Source: Lonsdalea britannica
Lineage (GTDB): Bacteria; Pseudomonadota; Gammaproteobacteria; Enterobacterales; Enterobacteriaceae
Direction of reading: 5' to 3'
Assembly: GCF_002111595.1 (NCBI RefSeq)
Contig: NZ_LUTN01000005.1
Span: 124,001 to 188,000, forward strand
Length of the DNA: 64,000 nt
The notes beneath the pieces were generated by a model. The model worked only from the letters and a program-made list of their open reading frames with translations. It did not search any database and had not been told where the DNA came from. The position numbers and the translations under genes were made by a program. This document shows positions 20,117 through 28,918 of this stretch, one piece after another (positions within the stretch are counted from its first letter, which is position 1; each line of letters opens with the position of its first letter).

Positions 20117-21379
20117 ATGTTGCAGTTTATTATGAAGGATGTGCTGGGTACGCCCGCCATTCTGGTTGGGCTGTTTTCCCTGTTGGGGCTGGTGCTGCAG
20201 AAGAAACCGTTCTCCGAAGTGGTTTCCGGCACGCTGAAAACCATCATGGGATTTTTGATTCTGATCGCCGGGGCCAATGTCATCTCCTCCACGCTGACGG
20301 TGTTCAGTCAGCTGTTCACGCACTCCTTTAATATGCACGGCGTCGTGCCCAACAACGACGTTGTTGCGGCGCTGGCGCAGGCGAATTTCGGCACAGAAAC
20401 CGCCATGATCATGGTCTTCGGCATGATTGTGAACATTATTCTGGCGCGGATTACGCCGCTGAAATATATCTTCCTGACCGGCCACCACACGCTGTATATG
20501 GCGGCGATGCTGGCGGTGATTCTGTCCACCGGCGGTATGCGCGGCGTCAGCCTGATCGCGACGGGCGCTCTTATTCTCGGCGCGCTGATGGTCATCAGCC
20601 CCGCCATCCTGCAACCCTTTACCCGTAAGATCACCCAATCGGATGATTTGGCTATCGGCCACTTCGGCTCCGCCGGTTATCTGCTGGCGGCACTGGTGGG
20701 TAAGGTGGTTGGAAAAGGCAGCCCGTCTACGGAAGAGCTGAAAGTCCCGAAAACGCTGAACTTCCTGCGCGACTCTTCGGTCGCGATTTCGCTGACCATG
20801 ATGATTCTGTTCATCGTGTTGGCGCTGTTCGCAGGCAAGGAGTACACCGAAAGTCAGGTGAGCGGCGGACAAAATTACCTGATTTTCGCCATCATTCAGT
20901 CCATCACCTTCGCCGCCGGGGTCTACGTCATTCTGGCCGGGGTACGGATGGTGATTGCGGAAATCGTGCCCGCGTTCAAAGGCATTGCGGACAAACTGGT
21001 GAAAGACGCCAAGCCTGCGCTGGACTGTCCGACCGTGTTCCCATTCGCCCCTAATGCCGTGATTATCGGCTTCCTGTGTAGCTTCCTGGCGGGCCTGATC
21101 AGCATGTTCCTTTGCCCACTGTTCGGCCTGAGCGTGATCGTTCCCGGACTGGTCCCGCACTTCTTCTGCGGCGCGACCGCGGGGATTTACGGCAACATCA
21201 CCGGCGGACGCCGCGGCGCGGTGATCGGCTCCTTCGTACAAGGTTTGCTGATCTCCTTCCTGCCGGCAATTTTGCTGCCGCTGATGGGGTCGTTAGGACT
21301 GGCGGCCACCACGTTCGGCGACGCTGACTTCGGCATCGTGGGGATTATTCTCGGCAATGTGGTTGCGCTGTTCCACTAA
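20117..21379 (+). CDS. PTS EIIC component, UlaA/SgaT family
   Basis: Membrane permease of about 420 residues and roughly ten to eleven hydrophobic helices. The N-terminus LGTPAILVGLFSLLGLVLQK, then FKGIADKLV, PHFFCGATAGIYGNITGGRRG and the C-terminal helix GIVGIILGNVVALF are features of the ascorbate-type EIIC family. It has its own start after GGAG. The transported sugar is unknown. Confidence 0.87.
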   Translation: MLQFIMKDVLGTPAILVGLFSLLGLVLQKKPFSEVVSGTLKTIMGFLILIAGANVISSTLTVFSQLFTHSFNMHGVVPNNDVVAALAQANFGTETAMIMVFGMIVNIILARITPLKYIFLTGHHTLYMAAMLAVILSTGGMRGVSLIATGALILGALMVISPAILQPFTRKITQSDDLAIGHFGSAGYLLAALVGKVVGKGSPSTEELKVPKTLNFLRDSSVAISLTMMILFIVLALFAGKEYTESQVSGGQNYLIFAIIQSITFAAGVYVILAGVRMVIAEIVPAFKGIADKLVKDAKPALDCPTVFPFAPNAVIIGFLCSFLAGLISMFLCPLFGLSVIVPGLVPHFFCGATAGIYGNITGGRRGAVIGSFVQGLLISFLPAILLPLMGSLGLAATTFGDADFGIVGIILGNVVALFH

Positions 21380-21659
21380 ACGTATGGCTGGCGATGCGGA
21401 CCATTTCAGTCCGTATCGCCCCTACTATCAACAGAGAAGATGCGCATCATCGCCATCCAGCCTCTCTGTTCTGCCACCGCGTTAACCCGCTGATTAAATT
21501 TATCATTCAGCCAATAACGGTCACGCTTTTCGCCAACTCACCACACTATTTCAACTTCAACGTTGCCCCGCCTTGGGTTCATACCGCAGGCAGAGTGGCA
21601 GACCTTCAACGATAAAAAAAACCTTGGCAGGCCGTTCAAGCCCGGCCGTTTGTCCGTGT

Positions 21660-22159
21660 TTAAATCGGCAGATACCCCTGCCAGAGCGGAGCGGCGGGTG
21701 CGCCATTTGGATTCGGCGTCAGGTGAATATGCCATCCGTTCAGCTGTTGCAGCAGCAGGCAGTCGTCCACATCGCGCAGGTCGTCTTTGTGCTGTTTGAA
21801 GGTGTCGCGCAGCAGGACTTTCTTAGCCTGCGTCTTCGCTTCATCCGCCGTCGGTGCGACAAACAGGCCGAACTGATGCAGCTCCGCAGGCTCGCCCGGC
21901 AGGTAGCCGCCGATATTGACGAACCAGAGGCGCTGTGTGGATGCCGCGGGCGTTTCGCTTAGCGTGATGTCATGGCCATCGGCCACTGAATCGGGGTATA
22001 GCTATCGACGTGGATCTGTTTTTTGTCACCGAACCAGATTTCTTTGAGGAGGGGAAAGGCCTCTTCCGGTTGGTCCACCGCGGCGAACTGCACATCGTGT
22101 AACTCGATATTAGCGCCCGGCGCACTACCGCCGACGTAGAAAAGAAAAAGCGTAGGCAT
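21660..22159 (-). CDS. DUF1543 family protein, frameshifted
   Basis: Begins MPTLFLFYVGGSAPGANIEL, typical of DUF1543. The frame breaks near 21982: restoring one G (TGGCC to TGGGCC) joins YTPIQW to ADGHDITLSE, giving one protein of about 166 residues ending at 21660 (NGWHIHLTPNPN near the end). As written, two overlapping frames are needed. The family is of unknown function. It stands alone between the PTS and gor. Confidence 0.75.
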
Positions 22160-22370
22160 GAAGATTCTGACTCCCTGAAAATCAAGAAAAATGAGTCGCA
22201 TTGCAGCTTTCGTTCACCCCTCGCAACGAAGCGACTGACTCTCTGCGCGAGAGAGGTGAAGCGCTGAACCACGCGACCGCTAGACCTTTGGCGCACCCCA
22301 CCGCGGCGGTACAGACGAGGCGAGACACGCCCCGTCCGCTTGCCGAATAATGACGCGCGGCATCGTTGGA

Positions 22371-23723
22371 TTAACGCATCGTGACGAACTCTTCCGCCCC
22401 GGTCGGGTGGATGGCGACGGTGTTGTCGAAGTCCTGCTTGGTGGCCCCCATTTTCACCGCGACGGCGAAGCCCTGCAGCATTTCATCCACGCCAAAACCG
22501 ATACCGTGAACGCCCACCACTTTCTCTTCCGGGCCGACGCACACCAGTTTCATGCGGCACGGCTGACGGTGCTGCGTGACGGCGGTATACATGGCGGTAA
22601 AGGAGGATTTGTAGACTTTAACTTCCTCATCACCGTACTTCTCGCGCGCCTGCGGCTCGGTCAGCCCGACGGTGCCGATAGGGGGATGGCTGAACACCAC
22701 AGTAGGAATGTTGCTGTAGTCCAGATGCTCGTTCGGCTTGTTGTTGAACAGGCGTTCTGACAGGCGACGCCCTGCCGCGACCGCCACCGGCGTCAGCTCG
22801 ACCGCGCCCGTGTTGTCGCCCACGGCGTAGATACCGTCAACGTTGGTGTTCTGGAATTTATCAACCTTCACATAACCGCGATCGTCCAACGCGACGCCCG
22901 CCGCCTCAAGGTTGAGGTTATCGGTGGCGGGTTGACGGCCAATCGCCCAAACCAGGCAATCCACTGTCTGCGTTTTGCCGTCTTCCAATTGCAGCGTCAG
23001 GCTGCCGTCGGCGTTTTTCACTACCGCTTTAGGCGTCGACTCGGTGTGCAGCGACGGCCCTTCCGCCTGCATCACTTCCACCAGCGTTTCCACAATCAGC
23101 GGATCGAACTGGCGCAGCGGCGCATGTTTACGCACGAACAGGTGGGTCTCCGCGCCCAGCGCGTTCAACACGCCCGCGATTTCTACGGCGATGTAACCCG
23201 CGCCCACCACGGCGACACGCTTCGGCAGCGCATCCAGCTCAAAGAAACCGTCGGAGTTAATGCCATATTCCGCACCGGGGACATCCGGCAGCGTCGGACG
23301 ACCGCCGGTCGCGATCAGGATGTGGTCAGCGGTGATTTTCTCGCCGTTGACTTCCACCGTGTGGGCGTCCACGAACCGGGCGAAACCGCGAATCACCTCA
23401 ACCTGATTCTTACCCAGCACGTTATCGTAGGAGTGATGGATACGATCGATGTAGGCACTGCGGTTTTTCACCAGTGTGTCCCAATTGAATCCGTTAACCG
23501 TGACGTCAAAACCATAGTCGGGGCCGTAGTTGTGAATCGCCTCGGCGATCTGCGCCGCATGCCACATCACCTTCTTCGGCACGCAGCCGACGTTCACACA
23601 GGTCCCGCCCAGATATTTGGCTTCAATCAACGCGCATTTCTTGCCGTACATGGCCGCACGGTTAATGGAGGCAATGCCGCCGCTGCCGCCGCCAATAGCG
23701 AGATAGTCATAATGTTTAGTCAT
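22371..23723 (-). CDS. gor: Glutathione reductase
   Basis: Reduces oxidised glutathione with NADPH. 450 residues, the enterobacterial length. The FAD motif is [16 protein letters not shown], the redox-active disulfide is [13 protein letters not shown], the NADPH motif is [20 protein letters not shown], and the C-terminal catalytic histidine is in IHPTGAEEF. All key residues are present. Confidence 0.97.
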   Translation of the reverse strand: MTKHYDYLAIGGGSGGIASINRAAMYGKKCALIEAKYLGGTCVNVGCVPKKVMWHAAQIAEAIHNYGPDYGFDVTVNGFNWDTLVKNRSAYIDRIHHSYDNVLGKNQVEVIRGFARFVDAHTVEVNGEKITADHILIATGGRPTLPDVPGAEYGINSDGFFELDALPKRVAVVGAGYIAVEIAGVLNALGAETHLFVRKHAPLRQFDPLIVETLVEVMQAEGPSLHTESTPKAVVKNADGSLTLQLEDGKTQTVDCLVWAIGRQPATDNLNLEAAGVALDDRGYVKVDKFQNTNVDGIYAVGDNTGAVELTPVAVAAGRRLSERLFNNKPNEHLDYSNIPTVVFSHPPIGTVGLTEPQAREKYGDEEVKVYKSSFTAMYTAVTQHRQPCRMKLVCVGPEEKVVGVHGIGFGVDEMLQGFAVAVKMGATKQDFDNTVAIHPTGAEEFVTMR

Positions 23724-23857
23724 TGGGAGATCCAGGTTGTGTGAATAAAAAGTTATATAGAGTGTAACGCCAGAGATCTTGTTCCGGCAAAGATCGCTGC
23801 GTGATTGTAGTCAGAAACGCAAAGCGCCTTGCGGCAATTTTGAAATCAATGAAATAG

Positions 23858-23882
23858 GCGAGGCCGCCTTACGGGGCCTCGC
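23858..23882 (-). terminator. Probable terminator after the slipin-nucleotidyltransferase operon
   Basis: On the minus strand GCGAGGCC and GGCCTCGC form a perfect 8-bp stem around a 9-base loop, immediately beyond the nucleotidyltransferase stop; CTATTTC follows. The uridine run is weak. Confidence 0.5.
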
Positions 23883-23888
23883 GCAATG

Positions 23889-24683
23889 TTAAACGCCGGT
23901 CAGCACGGTTTCGAACAGCAGGCGATCCAACGCGGCATCGATGCGTTTGTCCTTTGCCGGTGGTGAGATGTCTATCGCGGTTTCCAGCGACTGCGCGATA
24001 AACGCGTGGATATGCGGTTGCCGCGCCACCACATCGGTCTCTATCGCGCTGCATTTCATTTTCAGCAGCGCCCGAACCTCTTCCAGTAGCGCAGCGTCCG
24101 TCACCATCGCGTTCAGCAACACCTCGAACTGCATGGGAGGACCCCCCTTACCCTCGGCAATCCACTGCACCGCCAGCAGCGAGCGTAGTACGTAAAAATA
24201 CTTTTTCAGCCGCACGCGCTCATCCTGCAAATAGGTACGGAAGTTTTTACGCGCAACGGAGAGGTAATGATGACTCGCCTTGAGCGCGGAGAAACAGCCG
24301 GGGATTAACTGACGCAGCCGGTCCGTCGCGACATCATCCTGCCGGTAGACCACCGGTGAATCCAGCCATTCGATAATCGTGGGGTTGCCCCGGTTCAATA
24401 GCGCCAACGCCTTTCTCAGTTCCCAACCGCACACGTCCAACTCCGCCGTCAGCGGACGCTCGATCACGTCACGCTGCGGTTCAACCCGCAGATACCACTC
24501 CGGCGGATGAACGTAGATGAATCGGACATCATAATCACTGTCCGGCGAGGCGAATCCCCAGCCGCGGCTGCCGGACTCGCAGGCGTACAGAATGCGGACA
24601 TCAAACTCCTTTTCCACTTCGTCCAGCGCCGCTTTGATCTGCTGTTTCATTTTTTCGCTAACGCCCTGAGATGCCCGTGTCAT
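23889..24683 (-). CDS. RlaP-like nucleotidyltransferase (RNA-repair associated)
   Basis: About 264 residues. The polymerase-beta-type active site is GSRGWGFASPDSDYDVRF (Gly-Ser followed by Asp-x-Asp). The middle and C-terminal segments (TIIEWLDSPVVY, YLSVARKNFRTYL, KKYFYVLRSLLAVQWI) match the RNA-ligase-associated polymerase (RlaP) family, reported in RNA-repair gene neighbourhoods with RtcR and slipins. It might add or remodel RNA 3' ends; no activity is proven here. It follows the slipin gene by 35 bases on the same strand, with GGAGGAGAGG before ATG, and should be co-expressed from the sigma-54 promoter. Confidence 0.82.
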   Translation of the reverse strand: MTRASQGVSEKMKQQIKAALDEVEKEFDVRILYACESGSRGWGFASPDSDYDVRFIYVHPPEWYLRVEPQRDVIERPLTAELDVCGWELRKALALLNRGNPTIIEWLDSPVVYRQDDVATDRLRQLIPGCFSALKASHHYLSVARKNFRTYLQDERVRLKKYFYVLRSLLAVQWIAEGKGGPPMQFEVLLNAMVTDAALLEEVRALLKMKCSAIETDVVARQPHIHAFIAQSLETAIDISPPAKDKRIDAALDRLLFETVLTGV

Positions 24684-24718
24684 ATTCCTCTCCTCCTTTT
24701 TTGAGACGTCGCCGCGCG

Positions 24719-25855
24719 CTATGCGACTTTCAAGTTCACCAATCCGTTCAACACCTGATCCAATCCGCCGAACACGGAAATCTTATCGACGCGTTCCGCC
24801 ACGCGTTCCAACGTTTCCAGCTCTTTCAAACGCAGGGCGACCGGGTTGTTCTCCATCACTTTGGCGGTATTCAGCAGGGAACGCGTCGCCGACGTTTCTT
24901 CCCGGCGTCGTATCACGTTGGCCTGCGCCGCCTTTTCGGCTTCCACCACCTGAGACAAAATGGTTTTCATATCGCCCGGCAGCACAATGTCCTTCACCCC
25001 CAGAGAAACGACGTCGATGCCATAACCCGCCATTTTTTCTCGGACCTGGGCATTCACCCGTTCATCGATGGTGTGCTTGTTTTCCAGCAGTTCATCCAGC
25101 GTGCGGGTTCCCACCGCTTCACGCAGCGCGAATTGAAGCTCGCGGTACAGCGAATCCACCGGTTTCGTTAACTGGCTGAACGCCGTCAAAATGTCGCTGT
25201 AGCGCCAGTTAGCCACCAGATTCAGCCGAAGATTGACCTTATCCCGCGTCAAAATTTCCTGCCCGCTCACCTCCAGCGCCTGCTGACGGGTGTCGACCAG
25301 TTCCACCTCTACGCTGTGATTAAACCGCCAGTACCCGCTGACGCCCGGCGGCAACAGTTCCTGCGCCGCGCCATCCACTTTCAGGAGGCCGAGATGCCAG
25401 GCCGGAACCTGCGCCAGCAAGACGCCGGCATAGCCGATGACGTGTCGCTGACGCAGCGTCGGCTGCAACAGGGCGGACACCAGCGCATCCGGCACCCGAA
25501 TGTCGTCGGTTTTCACCTGTTCGACGCGCTGATGCTCGTCTTTACGCCAGTAAAGTCGGCGCGTGGCGGGCGGCAGAATTTCCTGCAACACATCATGATC
25601 GTAGCGAAGCCCGATCGCCTCTTCCGGCAAGACCACATCCAAACAAAACTGCTTTACCCACTCCGGATGGTACTGGCGCAGATAGTCGTCCAAAGGCGCC
25701 AGCACTTCAGCCCCATCCAAAGAAACTATGTCGATTTTCTGCCGATTAAACCAACGGGGAATGCGGTGTCGACCCGCTTCCAATACCCGCAGGTAATCGC
25801 CGTCTTGGCTCACTAAACCCAACTGACCTTTACGAATGGTGAAAGACTTAAACAT
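24719..25855 (-). CDS. Slipin family (SPFH/band 7) protein
   Basis: About 378 residues. The prohibitin/band-7 core spans roughly residues 200-330 (EILTRDKVNLRLNLVANWRY, TRTLDELLENKHTIDERVNA, GIDVVSLGVKDIVLPGDMK) and ends in a coiled-coil-like segment rich in Glu and Arg (EAEKAAQANVIRRREETSAT). The long N-terminal domain lacks an obvious membrane helix, unlike ordinary membrane slipins. Proteins of this build accompany RtcR-controlled RNA-repair operons; their job there is unknown. ATG 25855 is chosen because AGGAG precedes it and the family N-terminus (MFKSFTIRKGQLGL) starts there. Confidence 0.85.
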   Translation of the reverse strand: MFKSFTIRKGQLGLVSQDGDYLRVLEAGRHRIPRWFNRQKIDIVSLDGAEVLAPLDDYLRQYHPEWVKQFCLDVVLPEEAIGLRYDHDVLQEILPPATRRLYWRKDEHQRVEQVKTDDIRVPDALVSALLQPTLRQRHVIGYAGVLLAQVPAWHLGLLKVDGAAQELLPPGVSGYWRFNHSVEVELVDTRQQALEVSGQEILTRDKVNLRLNLVANWRYSDILTAFSQLTKPVDSLYRELQFALREAVGTRTLDELLENKHTIDERVNAQVREKMAGYGIDVVSLGVKDIVLPGDMKTILSQVVEAEKAAQANVIRRREETSATRSLLNTAKVMENNPVALRLKELETLERVAERVDKISVFGGLDQVLNGLVNLKVA

Positions 25856-26040
25856 GACTTTTTTCTCCTGATGGTCCCTCCGACACACGTAGAGACGGAC
25901 GTCGGGGCGAAACCGCAGGGGGAAGGCTCACAGATTCCTGATGGAACGGATTAGCCTTCTGCCTGCCGCCCGGCGCGTCGGTCGGTCTCCCGTGAGGCCA
26001 CCGTCAACTTCCCGGAGGCGGGAGGGTTATTTTTCATTAT

Positions 26041-26190
26041 CAATATCGAGGTGCGATATTCGGGATTCGAACCCGACTTAACCAATTATCGAGTGTTCGA
26101 CGCTTGACGGAACATCCACAGGAAAGCGGCGAGAAGCCGCTCCCGGAATGCCGGCGTGGTGCTGAACCACCGCAAAACCAACGTGTCGAC
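26041..26190 (-). ncRNA. tRNA-like noncoding RNA in the RtcR-controlled operon leader (Y RNA-like candidate)
   Basis: The leader contains no gene but is strongly structured. Minus strand, 5' to 3': hairpin GTGGT/ACCAC (26156-26170), CCGG/CCGG (26143-26154), AGCGGC/GCCGCT (26125-26141), then a perfect tRNA T-arm CGGGTTCGAATCCCG (26061-26075). Acceptor-like strands CGATAATT (26084-26091) and AATATCG (26054-26060) flank the T-arm, and CACC follows, like a T-arm/acceptor minihelix. AATATCG can alternatively pair with CGATATT just downstream. Bacterial Y RNAs (YrlA) are known to carry a tRNA-like module beside rtc operons; no Ro60 homologue is visible here. The 5' and 3' ends are estimates. Confidence 0.65.
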
Positions 26191-26201
26191 GGGATAGGTA
26201 T

Positions 26202-26217
26202 TGCGAGACTCGTGCCA
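26202..26217 (-). promoter_or_regulatory. Sigma-54 promoter for the tRNA-like RNA-slipin-RlaP operon
   Basis: On the minus strand TGGCACG-AGTC-TCGCA matches the -24/-12 consensus TGGCACG-N4-TTGCW with one mismatch and correct GG/GC spacing. Transcription would start near 26190. The divergent rtcR encodes the cognate enhancer-binding protein. Confidence 0.85.
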
Positions 26218-26322
26218 ACAGGAAAGAAATAGCAAAATAAAAATCTTAATAGATTGATATTATTCATTTTTTATTTTATTTAGCTAACATCGTGCTATTC
26301 GGGCCAACACGAATGAATTATC

Positions 26323-26334
26323 CTTATCGATAAG
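26323..26334. promoter_or_regulatory. Palindrome upstream of rtcR, possible RtcR site
   Basis: CTTATCGATAAG is a perfect 12-base palindrome about 110 bases upstream of the sigma-54 promoter and 22 bases before rtcR. A second partial inverted repeat, ATTCG-N8-CGAAT, lies just to its left. The position suits an enhancer for RtcR or autoregulation; no binding site consensus was available to confirm this. Confidence 0.4.
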
Positions 26335-26355
26335 TTTTTATAAATTAGGATAAAC

Positions 26356-27939
26356 ATGAAGCGCAGAGTGGTGATTGGCACGCTAGGCAGCGTCCTTGAT
26401 AAGCGCGGCAAACGGGCCAACCGCTGGAATAAATGGCGACCGACCGTCGCACTGTGCCAGCAGCCGGAGATGCCGGTGGATCGTCTGGAGTTACTGTACC
26501 AGTCGCGCAATATTGGTCTGGCGGAACAGGTTCAGGCAGACATCGCCGAGCTGTCGCCCGGCACCGAGGTGCGCCTGCATGCCGTCGATTTGCAGGATGC
26601 CTGGGATTTCGAAGAGGTCTATACCGCCTACCTCGACTTCGCCACCCGCTATTCGTTCGACACGGAGAACGAAGAGTATCTGGTCCATATCACCACCGGC
26701 ACCCACGTCGCGCAGATCTGTTGGTTTCTGCTGACGGAGGCGCGCTATCTGCCTGCCAGCCTGTTGCAGACCAGTCCGGTCTCCCGCCGGGAAGGCCCTC
26801 CTTCCCCTGCGGGCCTCTATTCGATAATCGATTTGGATCTCAGCCGCTACGCGAGGCTGACGAGCCGCTTTCAACGAGAGCAACAGGCATCGGCCTCGTT
26901 TTTGAAAGCGGGCATTGCGACGCGCAACACGGCATACAATGCCTTGATCGACCAAATCGAGCGTGTCGCGCTGCGTTCTTCCGCGCCGTTGTTGCTCACC
27001 GGTCCGACCGGCGCGGGAAAATCCTTTCTGGCGCGACGCATCTTCGAATTAAAAGCCGCTCGTCATCAGGTTGACGGGCGCTTTATCGCCGTCAACTGCG
27101 CGACGCTGCGAGGAGATAATGCGATGTCGACGTTGTTCGGACACGCCCGGGGCGCTTTTACCGGCGCGCAGCAGGCGCGTACCGGACTGTTGAGGGAAGC
27201 GGACGGCGGCATCCTGTTTCTGGATGAAATTGGCGAATTGGGGCTGGATGAACAGGCCATGCTGCTGAAAGCGATTGAAGAGAAAACCTTTTTTCCCTTC
27301 GGTTCGGATAAGGAAGTCAGCAGTGATTTTCAACTGATCGCGGGGACGCATCGCGATATGCCGCGCTGGGTCGCGGCAGGTCATTTCCGGGACGATCTCT
27401 ACGCGCGCATTAATATGTGGACCTTTGCTCTTCCCGGACTGGCGGAGCGGCGTGAAGATATCGAGCCCAATATCGACTTTGAGCTACAGCGCTTTGCCGA
27501 AACGCAACAGCTGCAAGTCCGCTTTGATCGCGAAGCGCGCCAGCAGTTTCTGATATTCGCCAGCTCGCCGCAGGCTCCGTGGCGCGGGAATTTCAGAGAA
27601 TTAAGCGCCAGCGTCGTCAGAATGGCGACATTGGCGGATAATGGCCGCATTACCCCCGCGTTGGTCGACGAAGAGATTTTACGCCTCCAGCGGCAGTGGG
27701 CGCCCAGCGACGCTGAGCAAGCGCCTCTGCCGGAGCGCGTCGGCGACTGCGATCTGTTTGACCGTTTCCAGTTAGAAAGCGTGCTGAACGTGTGCCGTCA
27801 GGCCAGCAGCCTGTCGGAAGCGGGCCGCCAGCTTTTCGCCGTCTCACGCCAGCAGAAAAAACAGCCGAACGACGCGGACCGGCTGCGCAAGTATCTGGCG
27901 CGGTTCAATTTATGCTGGGATGACGTCAAGCACCGTTAA
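26356..27939 (+). CDS. rtcR: RtcR, sigma-54-dependent activator with CARF sensor domain
   Basis: Enhancer-binding protein of about 527 residues that switches on RNA-repair operons. The N-terminal RtcR/CARF-type domain (MKRRVVIGTLGSVLDKRGK ... EEYLVHITTGTHVAQI) is thought to sense tRNA-derived or phosphate-ended RNA. The AAA+ domain has Walker A TGPTGAGKSFLARRI, the sigma-54 contact loop ARGAFTGAQQA (the usual GAFTGA) and Walker B GGILFLDEIGEL. A C-terminal DNA-binding segment follows. It is divergent from the sigma-54 promoter it should control. rtcA and rtcB are not in this window. Confidence 0.95.
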   Translation: MKRRVVIGTLGSVLDKRGKRANRWNKWRPTVALCQQPEMPVDRLELLYQSRNIGLAEQVQADIAELSPGTEVRLHAVDLQDAWDFEEVYTAYLDFATRYSFDTENEEYLVHITTGTHVAQICWFLLTEARYLPASLLQTSPVSRREGPPSPAGLYSIIDLDLSRYARLTSRFQREQQASASFLKAGIATRNTAYNALIDQIERVALRSSAPLLLTGPTGAGKSFLARRIFELKAARHQVDGRFIAVNCATLRGDNAMSTLFGHARGAFTGAQQARTGLLREADGGILFLDEIGELGLDEQAMLLKAIEEKTFFPFGSDKEVSSDFQLIAGTHRDMPRWVAAGHFRDDLYARINMWTFALPGLAERREDIEPNIDFELQRFAETQQLQVRFDREARQQFLIFASSPQAPWRGNFRELSASVVRMATLADNGRITPALVDEEILRLQRQWAPSDAEQAPLPERVGDCDLFDRFQLESVLNVCRQASSLSEAGRQLFAVSRQQKKQPNDADRLRKYLARFNLCWDDVKHR

Positions 27940-27958
27940 TTGATCGGAGAGTTTCACC

Positions 27959-28873
27959 ATGGAACTGATATTTTTAGGCACCAGCGCGGGTGTCCCGACG
28001 AAAGCCCGCAATGTGGCTAGCCTGGCGCTGGATCTGCAAGGCCCGCGCCCTGCCTTTTGGCTGTTCGACTGCGGTGAAGGCACGCAGCATCAGATACTGC
28101 ATACGCGTTTAAGCGCCAGCAAGATCGAGAAAATTTTCATCACGCATCTGCATGGCGACCATCTGTTTGGTCTGCCCGGTCTGCTATGTTCTCGCTCCAT
28201 GGCCGGTTGTCAGGCGCCGCTGACGCTCTACGGCCCCGCCGGACTGAAAACGTTTATCGACAATGCGCTGAGCCTGAGCGGCTCTTATCTCACCTATCCG
28301 ATGGAGGTGGTCGAAGTCACCTCCGGACCGGTTTGCGAAGACGAGCACCGCGTCGTGACGGCCTATCCCATGTCGCACACGCTGACCTGCTTCGGCTATC
28401 GCATCGAAGAGCGGCCCAAACCCGGCGCGCTGGACGTGGCGCGGCTGACCAAAGAGGGCGTTCGCCCCGGTTCATGGTTTCAGCCATTGAAGCGCGGCGA
28501 ATCCGTCACGCTGGAAGATGGGCGGACCTTAAACGGTGCCGATTACCTCGGGCCGCCCACGCCGGGCCGATCGCTCGCGATATTCGGCGATACCCGTCCG
28601 TCGGAAGCGGGACGCCTGCTGGCCGCGGGCGTGGATGTGATGGTGCACGAAGCGACGGTAGAGGCCAATATGGCCGATCGCGCCAGCGAGCGCGGTCATT
28701 CCACGACGGAACAGGCGGCGACATTGGCTCTGGAAGCGGGGGCGGGACGTTTGATTATCACCCATATCAGCGCACGATATGGTCAGGAAGACAGCAAGCG
28801 GCTGCTGGCGGAGTGCCGGGCCATTTTCCCGGCCACGGACATGGCTACCGATCTGGCCACCTTCAGGGTGTAG
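27959..28873 (+). CDS. rbn: Ribonuclease BN / RNase Z
   Basis: Zinc metallo-beta-lactamase nuclease for tRNA 3' maturation, about 304 residues. [18 protein letters not shown] is the family N-terminus; the metal motif is [13 protein letters not shown], with further ligands in [20 protein letters not shown] and [12 protein letters not shown] 27959 follows the rtcR stop by 19 bases, so the two may share a transcript; co-expression of a tRNA-end nuclease with an RNA-damage regulator is suggestive but unproven. Confidence 0.94.
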   Translation: MELIFLGTSAGVPTKARNVASLALDLQGPRPAFWLFDCGEGTQHQILHTRLSASKIEKIFITHLHGDHLFGLPGLLCSRSMAGCQAPLTLYGPAGLKTFIDNALSLSGSYLTYPMEVVEVTSGPVCEDEHRVVTAYPMSHTLTCFGYRIEERPKPGALDVARLTKEGVRPGSWFQPLKRGESVTLEDGRTLNGADYLGPPTPGRSLAIFGDTRPSEAGRLLAAGVDVMVHEATVEANMADRASERGHSTTEQAATLALEAGAGRLIITHISARYGQEDSKRLLAECRAIFPATDMATDLATFRV

Positions 28874-28918
28874 CGCGCTCCCAGTGCCCTGCGGCGCAGG
28901 GCATGGGCGCTGCCGCAT

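Noticed and set aside
20102-21241. A long minus-strand frame opposite the EIIC gene
   Set aside because: Histidine- and glutamine-rich with no family resemblance; a shadow of the high-G+C coding strand.
26041-26100. A canonical tRNA gene on the minus strand
   Set aside because: The T-arm is perfect, but no standard acceptor, D and anticodon arms of proper length can be folded around it; it fits a tRNA-like module better.
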